A DNA stretch of 64,000 nucleotides, taken from CAYMEK01 sp964389305 (lineage in GTDB: Bacteria > Spirochaetota > Spirochaetia > SZUA-6 > DRHE01). The stretch lies in NCBI GenBank assembly GCA_964389305.1, contig CAYMEK010000018.1, positions 1 through 64,000 on the forward strand. Direction: 5' to 3'. A program made the translations under genes and the position numbers. The notes under the pieces were generated by a model, which was given only the letters and a program-made list of their open reading frames with translations, did not search any database and was not told the origin of the DNA. How positions within the stretch are numbered: the stretch's first letter is position 1; every line of letters begins with the position of its first letter. This document shows, one piece after another, positions 34,105 to 42,701 of this stretch.

Positions 34105-35166
34105 TCAGCCGGGACCCCGGCCGAGACCTTCGGCCACCAGGTCTCCGACCTCGGCGGTCGAGAAGCCCATCCGGCCGGCGTTCATGCTCTTCAGCCTCGA
34201 GATGGTTTTGACCACCGAGCGCTCGACCGCTTCGGCCGCCAGCGCTTCACCCAGAGCCTGGAGCATCATGTGCCCGGCCAGGATGGCGGCGATGGGATTG
34301 ATAATGCCTTTACCCGCATATTTGGGCGCCGAGCCGCCGATAGGCTCGAACATCGATACCCCGTCCGGGTTGATGTTCGCTCCGGCGGCCACACCCATGC
34401 CGCCCTGGATCATGGCCCCGAGATCCGTGATGATGTCCCCGAACATATTGGTGGTAACGATGACGTCGAACCATTCCGGGTTCTTGACCATCCACATGGT
34501 AGTCGCGTCTACGTGGGCGTAGTCAGCCTGGATATCGGGATACTCTCTGCCCACCTCGGTAAACACCCTCATCCACAGGTCATGCGCGTACGTCAACACG
34601 TTGGTCTTGGCGCAGAGAGTAAGCTTCTTGCTGCGGCCGTGCTTGCGCGTGTACTCGAAGGCGTAGCGGATGCAGCGCTCCACCCCCCTGCGGGTATTGA
34701 TCATCTCCTGGACAGCCACTTCGTCGGCGGTGCCCTTCCTCAGAAAGCCGCCTATTCCGGCGTACAGGCCCTCGGTATTTTCCCGCACCACCACGAAGTC
34801 GATGTCTTCGGGGCGCTTGCCGGCCAGGGGGGTCTCTACGTTCGGATACAGCTTGACCGGACGGAGGTTGATGTACTGGTCCAGGCCGAAACGCAAGGCG
34901 AGCAGGACCCCCTGCTCCAGGATCCCCGGTTTTACCTCCGGGTGCCCGATCGCCCCCATATAGATGGCGTCGTACTTGCGCAACTCCTCGAGGGCGTTCG
35001 GGGGCAGCGCCTCCCCGGTTTTCAGGTAGCGCTCGCCGCCATAGTCCAGCTCCGTGAACTCGAAGCGGATATCGAAGAGCTTACCAGCCGCGCTGAGAAC
35101 TTTCAGTCCCTCTCGAACGACCTCCGGCCCGGTGCCGTCTCCTGGGATCACAGCTATTCTATACAT
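34105..35166 (-). CDS. leuB: 3-isopropylmalate dehydrogenase-type decarboxylating dehydrogenase
   Basis: A 353-residue NAD(P)-dependent beta-decarboxylating dehydrogenase. MYRIAVIPGDGTGPEVVREG opens the fold; substrate and metal residues lie in the LRPVKLYP arginine loop, VRENTEGLYAG, and NMFGDIITDLGAMIQGG with its metal Asp residues. FEPIGGSAPKYAGKG is the cofactor loop. It most resembles the actinobacterial-type LeuB, but isocitrate, tartrate or homoisocitrate could be the real substrate. No leuA, leuC or leuD is adjacent, which weakens the leucine-pathway reading. It is followed on the same strand by the LOG-like gene. Confidence 0.85.
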   Translation of the reverse strand: MYRIAVIPGDGTGPEVVREGLKVLSAAGKLFDIRFEFTELDYGGERYLKTGEALPPNALEELRKYDAIYMGAIGHPEVKPGILEQGVLLALRFGLDQYINLRPVKLYPNVETPLAGKRPEDIDFVVVRENTEGLYAGIGGFLRKGTADEVAVQEMINTRRGVERCIRYAFEYTRKHGRSKKLTLCAKTNVLTYAHDLWMRVFTEVGREYPDIQADYAHVDATTMWMVKNPEWFDVIVTTNMFGDIITDLGAMIQGGMGVAAGANINPDGVSMFEPIGGSAPKYAGKGIINPIAAILAGHMMLQALGEALAAEAVERSVVKTISRLKSMNAGRMGFSTAEVGDLVAEGLGRGPG

Positions 35167-35201
35167 GGTCCCAGCAGATTAGCCGGCCAGGCCTCCTCCT
35201 G

Positions 35202-35966
35202 TCAAGAAAAGGGAAGAGATGGCGGCGGCCGGCGGCTTTCACGCCCGCCCGGCTGCAGCCAGGCGGCGGTGCCGGGTCGCAGCCAGGCCCGGCTGCGCCT
35301 GACGTTGTACCTCCTGACCAGCCTGTGAAGCGCCTGCGGTGAGCGCTGCAGACACGCGGAGGTCCAACGGGAGTAGCGGTCGAGCAGCTCGCTGGCAGGA
35401 AGCACGACCAGGCGTGGAGCCGCGAAAAAAGACCATCTTCCCGGATACAGGGCGAACGCCGCCTGGATAATGTCGTTCGACAGAACCCGCTTCAGGTAGC
35501 CGAAGCACCTCCGCCCGGGCAGCTTCTCCTGTAGAAACGTAAAACCGATACGCCGTTTGCCGCGCTGCACGACCAGCTCGACCTGGCCGACCCCGTAGCC
35601 GCCAAAGTACCAGGTGCTGCCGGGCGGGTTGCGGCTGGACTCTTTCCTGCAGACGGCCCGCAGCAGGTTCGATTCTGCCGCCGGCGAGCCCGACAGGGCG
35701 TTTAGGTACAGCTTCGGCGTCTTTCTTGCCCGTAACGCACCGGCGGCCGGCAGGGGAGGAAGAAGCCAGAGCAGGCCGGCCTCTTCCAGCTCGGCGATCC
35801 GGCTGCGCACGACCCGGCCGGAGACGGCGAGACGCTTGCCGACAGCCGCGACGCTCAACGGCCGTCCGTGCCACTCGGCCAGCGCCGCCAGGGTGGTTTC
35901 AATATGGTCGCTTCTCAAGGTCGGGCCTCCGATTCGAATCGTTCCCGGAGGAGGGGTACCGCTCAT
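35202..35966 (-). CDS. Orphan DUF4143-like C-terminal fragment
   Basis: A 254-residue protein. Residues 20-65 form a winged helix (TTLAALAEWHGRPLSVAAVGKRLAVSGRVVRSRIAELEEAGLL), followed by LPPLPAAG and TPKLYLNA. Then comes a nuclease-like VELVVQRGKRRIGFTF strand pair. This is the layout of the C-terminal half of ATPases with a DUF4143 tail, but the AAA+ P-loop half is absent and no trace of it lies upstream. The last 40 residues are Arg/Pro-rich and probably random. It may be a decayed remnant or a stand-alone regulator. AGGA lies eight bases before the ATG. Confidence 0.55.
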   Translation of the reverse strand: MSGTPPPGTIRIGGPTLRSDHIETTLAALAEWHGRPLSVAAVGKRLAVSGRVVRSRIAELEEAGLLWLLPPLPAAGALRARKTPKLYLNALSGSPAAESNLLRAVCRKESSRNPPGSTWYFGGYGVGQVELVVQRGKRRIGFTFLQEKLPGRRCFGYLKRVLSNDIIQAAFALYPGRWSFFAAPRLVVLPASELLDRYSRWTSACLQRSPQALHRLVRRYNVRRSRAWLRPGTAAWLQPGGRESRRPPPSLPFS

Positions 35967-36171
35967 GGTTGCGTTCCTGACGGCTTCAGACGCTCATTGT
36001 TAAAAACGCCAAAACCGGCGCTTTCGCTTCAGATTTTCCGGAGGTTATACCTATCGTCTCAAAGCGTAGCAGGGCACAATCCTACGCAGAATGAGGTCAC
36101 AAATAACCACCAATATCAGAGGATGGTCTGCGGGTAGACCGGATTCTTCTCCGTTTCCTCGTTCCAGGCGA

Positions 36172-36202
36172 GGACGGGCCGTGTCTTGACATGCGCCCGT
36201 CC
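36172..36202 (+). promoter_or_regulatory. Inverted repeat around the -35 box of the YidC-sulfatase gene
   Basis: GGACGGGC (36172-36179) and GCCCGTCC (36195-36202) are perfect inverted arms with a 15-base centre that contains the TTGACA box. The placement suggests an operator or a transcript hairpin. Confidence 0.45.
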
Positions 36203-36214
36203 GTTCTGTTGAAT
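36186..36214 (+). promoter_or_regulatory. Candidate promoter of the YidC-sulfatase gene
   Basis: TTGACA (36186-36191) with a 17-base spacer to TTGAAT (36209-36214). The -10 is poor; AATACT three bases on would give a 20-base spacer. It lies 57 bases upstream of the ATG. Confidence 0.45.
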
Positions 36215-36270
36215 ACTTAGGACAAAATCCAGGTAGCCGTTGCTATCGACTATCTCGCACAGGACATCAC

Positions 36271-39174
36271 ATGAAGGTTCTATACACCGTATTCATCAAG
36301 CCGATAGAGTTATTCCTCGTTCTTGTTTTCGAGAACCTCGTGAATGCTGGCGCAGGTTATGGCCCGGCGCTTTTACTGTTGAGCCTCGTAGTTACGATCG
36401 TTACGGCTCCCCTGTACTACCTCGCTGAAAAGTGGAGGTCTCAGGAAGAGGCCGTCCAGAGGCGGATGGCGAAGGATGTCGCGAGCATAAGGGCTCACTA
36501 CAACGGGCAAAAGCGGTTTTATCTTCTCAGGAACGCCCATCGCCTTTACGGGTACGGGCCGATCTCCCCCCTGCGCGCTTCCATGGGCCTCATTATCCAG
36601 ATCCCGTTCTTTCTCGCCCCCTACCTGTATCTATCGCGCTATACCGGATATGCCGGAACATCTTTTTTGTTCCTGAAAGACCTTGCGCGTCCGGACGGCC
36701 TGCTCTGGGGGGCCAACCTCCTGCCCTTCGTCATGACCGTGGTCAATGTGGCCGCTTCCCTGCTCTATGCGCGCGGCAGGTCGGCCAGGGGAACCCTTCA
36801 ACTCCTGGCCCTTGCGGGCTTTTTTCTTGTGGTCCTCTACGACAGGCCGTCCGGCCTGCTCCTGTACTGGACCATGAACAACCTCCTCTCGATCCCGAAA
36901 AACGCGGTCCTGGCAAGAATGCTGCCGTCCCCGCGGGGGGCCGCCGAGGAGGTCGGGGATTCGGGGGCGCAAGAGTCGGTTTGGAACCTGATACGGAAAT
37001 ACCTGGAACCCGCCAAGGGACCCCTGCTCGTCTTTCTGCTCTTCGGTATCCAGGTCTACTGGCAGCTGTATTTCGACCGCAGCTTCAAATACGCCATCGC
37101 GGCCACGGCGGCAGCCGGTCTTATCCTGTCGTGCGTCCTTGTCCTGCGCCGCATCCGTCGCGGACCGCCGCCCTCGAAAGCGGCCTTGATCGCCCTGGCG
37201 GCGCAGTGGGCCCTTTTCGGTTTCGCGGCGTACCTGCTTGTATTCGCCCGTATTCAAAACGCGTATATCTCCAATACGAACATCAAGCTGCTGACGGTGT
37301 TGATTCAGGATGTGATCATAGGCACTTCCCTTATGGGTCTCCTGGCGCGGAGAGCGGCGCCGGAGAAGGAAGTCGAGATCCTTCACCGCACGAGGCTCTT
37401 TATTTTTGCTTTCGCCTTCCTTCTGTTGTATCTGTTCGTCATATCGCCCGCCCTGATCTATTTCTCTTCTCCTCGAGACATCGGTATGGGTTTGGGGGAG
37501 CTGCTCCTGCGCAACTCTTTGGCGGCGGTGCTGCTCTTTGTACCAGGCCTCGCCGTTTTCCGCCTGGCGGGCGTCCGCGGGCGTCCGCGGGCGGTCTGGG
37601 TCGTCGTGGCCGTCATCCTGGTCGTCCTTGTCTTCAACTACATCATCCCCGGAGACTACGGGACCCTGGACGAGCTGCACCTGGAAAAGGACTATCTGCT
37701 CGAGAGTCCGCGGATCCCGGCGATCCTTCTGGATCTGGTCGTGATTGCCGCATCCTGCGCGGTGGCCTGGGTCATCGTGAGGAAGCGGGCAGCCATTGTC
37801 GTGCCATGCCTCGTGGCGTTCACGGCCGCCTTCACCGTTCAGACCGCCGTCGCCTCTTTCAGGACGGAGTGGAAGGTTGAAGACGCCGCACCGTCTCATC
37901 AGGAGGCCAGCCTGCCTGCGGAAAGTAGGGACGTCCACAGGTTCTCAACGAGCAAGGCAAACATCATCTTCGTGATCGCGGATATGTTCAACGGCAACTA
38001 CATCGGCAAGCTGGTGCGGGAAAACCCGGAATACCGCGATGCCCTGGACGGCTTTACCTGGTACCCGAATACGCTTTCGATCTCCTCCACCACGGTGACC
38101 TCCATGCCGGCGATGCTGGCGGGGCCCGCGTACTTTCCGCAAGCCATGAATCGGATGCCAGGAAAGGGGCGCGAAAAGTACGAAGGGGCGGTGCGCGAGT
38201 TCTTTGAAGCGATGCTCGCGAGCGGGCTGGACGTATCGACGGTGGACCTGACGTACACGGATCCGACCGCGCTTTTCGGGCGGCACAGCGGGCGGCTGCG
38301 GACGAGCTCGTCCAGCGCCTATGTGGGTTACTGGAAAAAGCGCACCGGCTACGACGCAGGCGAGGAGGTGGATTCGGGAAAGAACAGGCTCCTCGTGATG
38401 GTGGCGTTGTTCCAGTCCGCTCCCGTCATGGTGAAGACCGCGATTTACGACGCGGGAAGCTGGCTTATTTTCAGAAAGTCCTACCAGATCCGCAAGATGG
38501 CCAGAAACGCCGTAAAGACCTATGCCTACCTGGACCTGCTTCCCGAGCTGTCTTCCACGGCGGACACGGCGGGCACGTTCAAGCTCATCGACACGCAATT
38601 CACGCACGAACCTTTCGGCGTGAACCGCCAAGGCTCCATCATCAGGGACGAGTTCCCCGATCCGGAGTCCGGGACCAGGAGTTTCGTGGACGGGCGCGGC
38701 GCCTACAATACGGCGAAGAAGATGGTCGATTTTCTGCTCGACTGGACCGATTGGATGAAGGCAAACGGCGTCTATGACAACACGTTCATCGTCGTGGCGT
38801 CGGACCACGGCAACAACGCGCAGGACAGCGGCTTGTCCCTTCCTCCCGGCCTGGATAATCCGCTCAATCGGTGGGAGATCTCCAAAGCGTACCCCCTGCT
38901 CTTGATCAAGAGGTTCGGGGCCTCGGGGCAGCTCCGGGTGGACGAGAGGTTCCTCAGCAACGCCGACACGGCCCGGATTATCCACGCCGCTGCGGGGGTG
39001 AAAGGCGCCCTGGGTTCGGATCCGACCGTGGGAACGCCGGAAACCGGCAGGACGCTCACCTACAGCAGATACTACGGTAAATGGGACGATTTCATGAAAA
39101 ACGATCGGGCTACATTGAGCACCTATACCGTGAAGGATGACCTGCGCGTAAGCGGCAATTGGAGCAAGGAGTGA
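36271..39174 (+). CDS. YidC/Oxa1-like domain fused to sulfatase-type transferase domain
   Basis: One 967-residue frame. Residues 1-215 have the YidC/Oxa1 layout: membrane helices, a charged cytoplasmic hairpin (RSQEEAVQRRMAKDVASIRA), then GYGPISPLRASMGLIIQIPFFLAPYLY and SGLLLYWTMNNLLSIPKN. The groove Arg, expected five residues before Pro47, is Thr42. Residues 250-530 hold about seven or eight more helices. Residues 563-930 are an alkaline-phosphatase-superfamily domain: NIIFVIADMFN (metal Asp571), SISSTTVTSMPAMLAG carrying the likely Ser/Thr nucleophile, FTHEPF (His779) and ASDHGNN (Asp845, His846). No Cys sulfatase motif is present, so phospho-group transfer is more likely than sulfate hydrolysis. 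The gene stands alone. I infer a membrane-linked polymer or glycolipid modifying enzyme. Confidence 0.88.
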   Translation: MKVLYTVFIKPIELFLVLVFENLVNAGAGYGPALLLLSLVVTIVTAPLYYLAEKWRSQEEAVQRRMAKDVASIRAHYNGQKRFYLLRNAHRLYGYGPISPLRASMGLIIQIPFFLAPYLYLSRYTGYAGTSFLFLKDLARPDGLLWGANLLPFVMTVVNVAASLLYARGRSARGTLQLLALAGFFLVVLYDRPSGLLLYWTMNNLLSIPKNAVLARMLPSPRGAAEEVGDSGAQESVWNLIRKYLEPAKGPLLVFLLFGIQVYWQLYFDRSFKYAIAATAAAGLILSCVLVLRRIRRGPPPSKAALIALAAQWALFGFAAYLLVFARIQNAYISNTNIKLLTVLIQDVIIGTSLMGLLARRAAPEKEVEILHRTRLFIFAFAFLLLYLFVISPALIYFSSPRDIGMGLGELLLRNSLAAVLLFVPGLAVFRLAGVRGRPRAVWVVVAVILVVLVFNYIIPGDYGTLDELHLEKDYLLESPRIPAILLDLVVIAASCAVAWVIVRKRAAIVVPCLVAFTAAFTVQTAVASFRTEWKVEDAAPSHQEASLPAESRDVHRFSTSKANIIFVIADMFNGNYIGKLVRENPEYRDALDGFTWYPNTLSISSTTVTSMPAMLAGPAYFPQAMNRMPGKGREKYEGAVREFFEAMLASGLDVSTVDLTYTDPTALFGRHSGRLRTSSSSAYVGYWKKRTGYDAGEEVDSGKNRLLVMVALFQSAPVMVKTAIYDAGSWLIFRKSYQIRKMARNAVKTYAYLDLLPELSSTADTAGTFKLIDTQFTHEPFGVNRQGSIIRDEFPDPESGTRSFVDGRGAYNTAKKMVDFLLDWTDWMKANGVYDNTFIVVASDHGNNAQDSGLSLPPGLDNPLNRWEISKAYPLLLIKRFGASGQLRVDERFLSNADTARIIHAAAGVKGALGSDPTVGTPETGRTLTYSRYYGKWDDFMKNDRATLSTYTVKDDLRVSGNWSKE

Positions 39175-39218
39175 GCCTGGGACTTCGGTAGGCGGGGGTC
39201 CTTCCTATCCCGGGGCCA

Positions 39219-39247
39219 TTGCGGGCGGAGCCGCGGTCTGCTATACT
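39219..39247 (+). promoter_or_regulatory. Promoter of the methyltransferase gene
   Basis: TTGCGG (39219-39224), a 17-base spacer and TATACT (39242-39247). The start of the transcript would fall near 39254, just before a strong GGGGGAGGGG. Confidence 0.55.
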
Positions 39248-39322
39248 GGCATCTAAATCGACGGGGGGAGGGGAACGATAGCCCTTAACGATTCAACGGG
39301 GCCGGCCGTAGACGCAGCAGAT

Positions 39323-41320
39323 ATGGAGGCAGCAGATACGAATGCGGCAGATGCGGCCGAAGACACGCCGGTGCAGCCTCAAAACCGCAAGTACCTGGGC
39401 TCCAAGTACCGCCTGCTGGATTTTATCACCGAAACCATCCTGACCCGCACCGGAGGAATCGAGGTATTCGTCGATCCGTTCGCCGGCACCGGCGTGGTCG
39501 CCGCCGGGTTCCGGCGGTACGCCGTCAAGATCATTGCCAACGATCTGCTGTACTCCAATTACGTGGCCAACCGGGCCTTCCTGACCTCCACTCCGGCGGA
39601 GGTGGACCTGGACAGGGTGGGCGATCTGCTGGAGGAGCTGAACGCCTTGAGCCCGGTTCGAGGCTACGTTTTCGCCAGCTACGGCGGCAGCTACTTCACG
39701 CCCGAAAACGCCGCCAAGATCGATGCGGTGCGGGAGGCCATCGCCTCGTACCGGCGGGCCGGGCGCTGCAGCGAGCAGGAAGGCTACCTGCTGCTCACCA
39801 GCCTGCTGCTGGCGGCGGACAAGGCGGCCAACACGGTCGGGCAGTACGACGCTTTTCTCAAGCACCTAGACGCTCGCTCCGACGGCCGCCCGGAGGGCCC
39901 GGATCAGGAGCGCTGCGGCAGGCACCTGGTCGACGGCAATGTGCGAAAGCCCCTGCACCTCAGGCTTCCGGCCGTGGAGCTGGAGGGAAACGGCGGAAAC
40001 GAAGTCTACAACGAGGACGCCAACCAGCTTCTCCGGAGGCTTGCGGCGGACGTTTTGTACCTCGATCCTCCCTACAACAGCCGGCAGTATATCGACTGCT
40101 ACCATGTGCTGGAGAATATCATGCGCTGGGACAAGCCGAAGCTGTACGGCAAGACTCGCAAGTTCAGGCGGGAGCAGCTCAAGAGCCGCTACTCCCGCAA
40201 GAACCAGGCCGCCGGGGCCCTGGCAGAGCTGGTCCAGGCGGCCCGGGCGCGGCACATATACTTGAGCTACAACAGCGAAGGTCTCATCAGCGACGCCGAG
40301 ATCGAGGAAATCCTGGCCAGCAGGGGCCCGGTGGAGGTGTTGGAGAAGCCGTACCCGGTTTTCGGAAACGGAGCGGGCAGCTCCCGCAAGCGTGTGATCA
40401 GCGAGCGGATCTTTTACTGCCGGGTGAGCCGGCCGGGCGCCTTCTCGGGCAGGAAGATCGAGCTGTTCACCGCGGGCGGGCAGAGCCGGGGCTACTATTC
40501 ACCCCGGAATCGTCTGAACGATCTGACCGGCAAGGAATGGGTCTACTGGAGCAAGAGCGTAATCAACAAGCCGTATCCCCCGAATCTGCAGCACAGGCTG
40601 CGCTCACGCCACGGCGGACAGAAACCTCCCGACCTGTGCGGGGACCTGATCGAGGTTTTCACCAAACGGGGCCAGCGGGTTCTCGATCCCTTCGCCGGCG
40701 TCGGGGGGACCCTCCTGGGAGCGAGCTTGAGAGGAAGGAAAGCGGTCGGTATCGAGCTCAACCCGCAGTGGGTCGAGATCTACCGCCGGGTATGCGCTCT
40801 GGAGAAAATCCCCGAGCAGACGATGATCTGCGGGGACAGCCGCAGCGAGCTTGTTCGGCTCGCCGAGCAGGAAGCCGAACGGGACAGGGCCTTCGATCTC
40901 ATCCTGACGGATGTCCCCTACTGGCGGATGGATCGGGCCCGGCGCAGCCGGGGAAAGTTCAAGCGGGTGGGAGAGCCTCAGCGAGAGCGCCGTCTGTCCA
41001 AGCTGGCGGCCTTCAACGACGGCAGCTATCAAAGCAAGGAGCAGTGGCTCGGGCAGCTGCAGGAAGTGTTTCAGGCTTCGATCCGCCTCCTCAAGCCCAA
41101 AGGCTACCTGGTCGTATTCATCGGCGATATGTACCACTCCGGCCGCTACCATTTCCTCAGCGCAGACCTGTCCGCCGCGCTATCTGCTCTCGGGCTGACC
41201 CTCAAGGGTAATCTCATCTGGTACGATGTCAGCAAGTCCCTGCACGTGTACGGATACCAGTACGAGTATATTCCCTCCCTGATTCACCAGAGCATCCTGG
41301 TATTTCGCAAAGAGCAATAA
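39323..41320 (+). CDS. Double-domain DNA methyltransferase (D12-type plus N4/N6-type)
   Basis: A 665-residue protein with two methyltransferase halves. The first is D12/Dam-like: RKYLGSKYRLLDFI, SAM motif FVDPFAGTGVVAAG (Asp51), and catalytic DPPYNSRQYIDCYH (Asp248). The second is an N4/N6-type domain in circular order: KPPDLCGDLIEVFTKRGQRVLDPFAGVGGTLLGA (Asp455) and catalytic TDVPYWRMD (Asp530). Both would methylate adenine or cytosine amino groups. No restriction gene is near, so it may be an orphan regulator or phase-type enzyme. The ATG at 39323 lacks a ribosome site. A strong GGGGGAGGGG (39263-39272) lies five bases before an in-frame ATA at 39278, which may be the true start. Confidence 0.88.
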   Translation: MEAADTNAADAAEDTPVQPQNRKYLGSKYRLLDFITETILTRTGGIEVFVDPFAGTGVVAAGFRRYAVKIIANDLLYSNYVANRAFLTSTPAEVDLDRVGDLLEELNALSPVRGYVFASYGGSYFTPENAAKIDAVREAIASYRRAGRCSEQEGYLLLTSLLLAADKAANTVGQYDAFLKHLDARSDGRPEGPDQERCGRHLVDGNVRKPLHLRLPAVELEGNGGNEVYNEDANQLLRRLAADVLYLDPPYNSRQYIDCYHVLENIMRWDKPKLYGKTRKFRREQLKSRYSRKNQAAGALAELVQAARARHIYLSYNSEGLISDAEIEEILASRGPVEVLEKPYPVFGNGAGSSRKRVISERIFYCRVSRPGAFSGRKIELFTAGGQSRGYYSPRNRLNDLTGKEWVYWSKSVINKPYPPNLQHRLRSRHGGQKPPDLCGDLIEVFTKRGQRVLDPFAGVGGTLLGASLRGRKAVGIELNPQWVEIYRRVCALEKIPEQTMICGDSRSELVRLAEQEAERDRAFDLILTDVPYWRMDRARRSRGKFKRVGEPQRERRLSKLAAFNDGSYQSKEQWLGQLQEVFQASIRLLKPKGYLVVFIGDMYHSGRYHFLSADLSAALSALGLTLKGNLIWYDVSKSLHVYGYQYEYIPSLIHQSILVFRKEQ

Positions 41321-41341
41321 AGCGCTACAATAGGGATACAT

Positions 41342-42691
41342 ATGGCAGGGGTATTCAAGACTTACGATATTCGGGGTATATACGGAAAGGATATCGATAC
41401 CGCCCTGGCCTACAGGATAGGCAGGGCCTTCGCTCGCTTCTTGAGAAAGGACTCCTATCTGCTAGGCTACGACGCCCGTACTCATTCGGAGGAGCTGTAC
41501 CAGGCGCTGGGTCACGGCCTGGTGGCGGAAGGAAAAACCGTGCGGGGCATCGGCATGGTTTCCACACCGCAGCTACACTACTACCAGATGAGCGACGGTT
41601 ACGAAGGGGGGGTCATGGTAACGGCTTCCCACAATCCGCCGGAGTATCATGGATTCAAGCTCTACGGAAGCGAAGGAGGTTCGATCAGCTACGACAAGGG
41701 CCTGCGCGACATCGAGCAGATCGTATCCGACCTGGAGGAGGAACCGGCGCTTCCGGGAGGATCGTTCGAAGAGGTCGATCGCATCGAGGAGTACGTCGAT
41801 TTCATCAGCGCTCCGCTGAAAGGCCGGAAGATCGGTTTGAAAGTAGTCATCGACGTGGGCAACGGCTCCGCCGGGCGTGTTTTTCGCAGCCTGAGTGAGA
41901 GACTGGGTCTGGATGCCCATATTCTGAACGAGCAGCCGGACGGCTCGTTCCTCAACCGCGATCCCAATCCACTCAAAGCGGAGAGCAGGCTTCATGCGGC
42001 CGCCAAGGTGCTCGAGCTCGGGGCCGAGATCGGCGCTCTTCTGGATGGAGACGGGGACAGGGTCGTCTTTCTGGACGAGCACGGCGAGAGCGTCGAAAAC
42101 TACTACGTCGCGGCCCTGATTGCCGAACAGCTCCTGGCCGAGCACCCCGGCGCGGCCGTCGTTTACGACTTGATCTCCTCTCGGGCTCTTCCCGAGCGCA
42201 TCGAAGAGCTGGGAGGAAAGCCGGTGGTCTCGAGGGTGGGTTATACGTTTATCTACGACGCCATGGTCGAAAGCCGGGCGGTCTTCGGGGCCGAAACCTC
42301 AGGACACGGTTATTTCAAGGTCACCGACAGCTACTACACGGAATCCGCCGCCTACGGCCTGGCTGTGCTTATAAAGCTGCTGCAAAGCCGGGAGATGCCC
42401 CTTTCCGAGCTGCTGGCTCCACTGCGCCGGCGCTATGCGCAGTCGGGGGAGATCAACATCGAGGTCTCCGACAAGGACAGAGTGATGGAGGCGGTGGAGC
42501 GTCATTTCACCGGGACGGGAGCCAGGGTCAGCAAGCTCGATGGGCTGAGCGTAGAGTTCGGCGAGTACTGGTTCAATGTACGTCCGAGCAACACCGAGCC
42601 GTTGATTCGTTTGCGCCTGGAGGCGGTCAACCGGGAAACCGCGGAGAGCAAAAGCCGAGAGATAGCCGCGCTCCTGCGAGGGTTCGCCTGA
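41342..42691 (+). CDS. Phosphomannomutase/phosphoglucomutase
   Basis: A 449-residue alpha-phosphohexomutase. FKTYDIRGIYG opens it; the phosphoserine loop is TASHNPPEYHGFK (Ser96); the magnesium site is DGDGDRVVF; the sugar loop is AETSGHGYF; and the phosphate-binding site is RPSNTEPLIRLR. It interconverts hexose 1- and 6-phosphates for glycan and nucleotide-sugar synthesis. Length is normal for the AlgC/ManB group. Whether mannose or glucose is preferred cannot be read. It lies 21 bases after the methyltransferase gene and 10 before the histidine kinase. Confidence 0.93.
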   Translation: MAGVFKTYDIRGIYGKDIDTALAYRIGRAFARFLRKDSYLLGYDARTHSEELYQALGHGLVAEGKTVRGIGMVSTPQLHYYQMSDGYEGGVMVTASHNPPEYHGFKLYGSEGGSISYDKGLRDIEQIVSDLEEEPALPGGSFEEVDRIEEYVDFISAPLKGRKIGLKVVIDVGNGSAGRVFRSLSERLGLDAHILNEQPDGSFLNRDPNPLKAESRLHAAAKVLELGAEIGALLDGDGDRVVFLDEHGESVENYYVAALIAEQLLAEHPGAAVVYDLISSRALPERIEELGGKPVVSRVGYTFIYDAMVESRAVFGAETSGHGYFKVTDSYYTESAAYGLAVLIKLLQSREMPLSELLAPLRRRYAQSGEINIEVSDKDRVMEAVERHFTGTGARVSKLDGLSVEFGEYWFNVRPSNTEPLIRLRLEAVNRETAESKSREIAALLRGFA

Positions 42692-42701
42692 GCGTCAGCC
42701 C

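Larger units (their letters stand above)
35967..36270. other. 304-base gap between divergent genes
   Basis: No gene is supported here. A weak CGCC/GGCG hairpin lies near 36006. The useful signals are an inverted repeat at 36172-36202 and the promoter candidate overlapping it, both described below. Confidence 0.6.

Noticed and set aside
36631..37938. Antisense frame over the YidC-sulfatase gene
   Set aside because: Extremely charged and Gln/Asp-rich product without fold pattern; the sense frame has clear domains.
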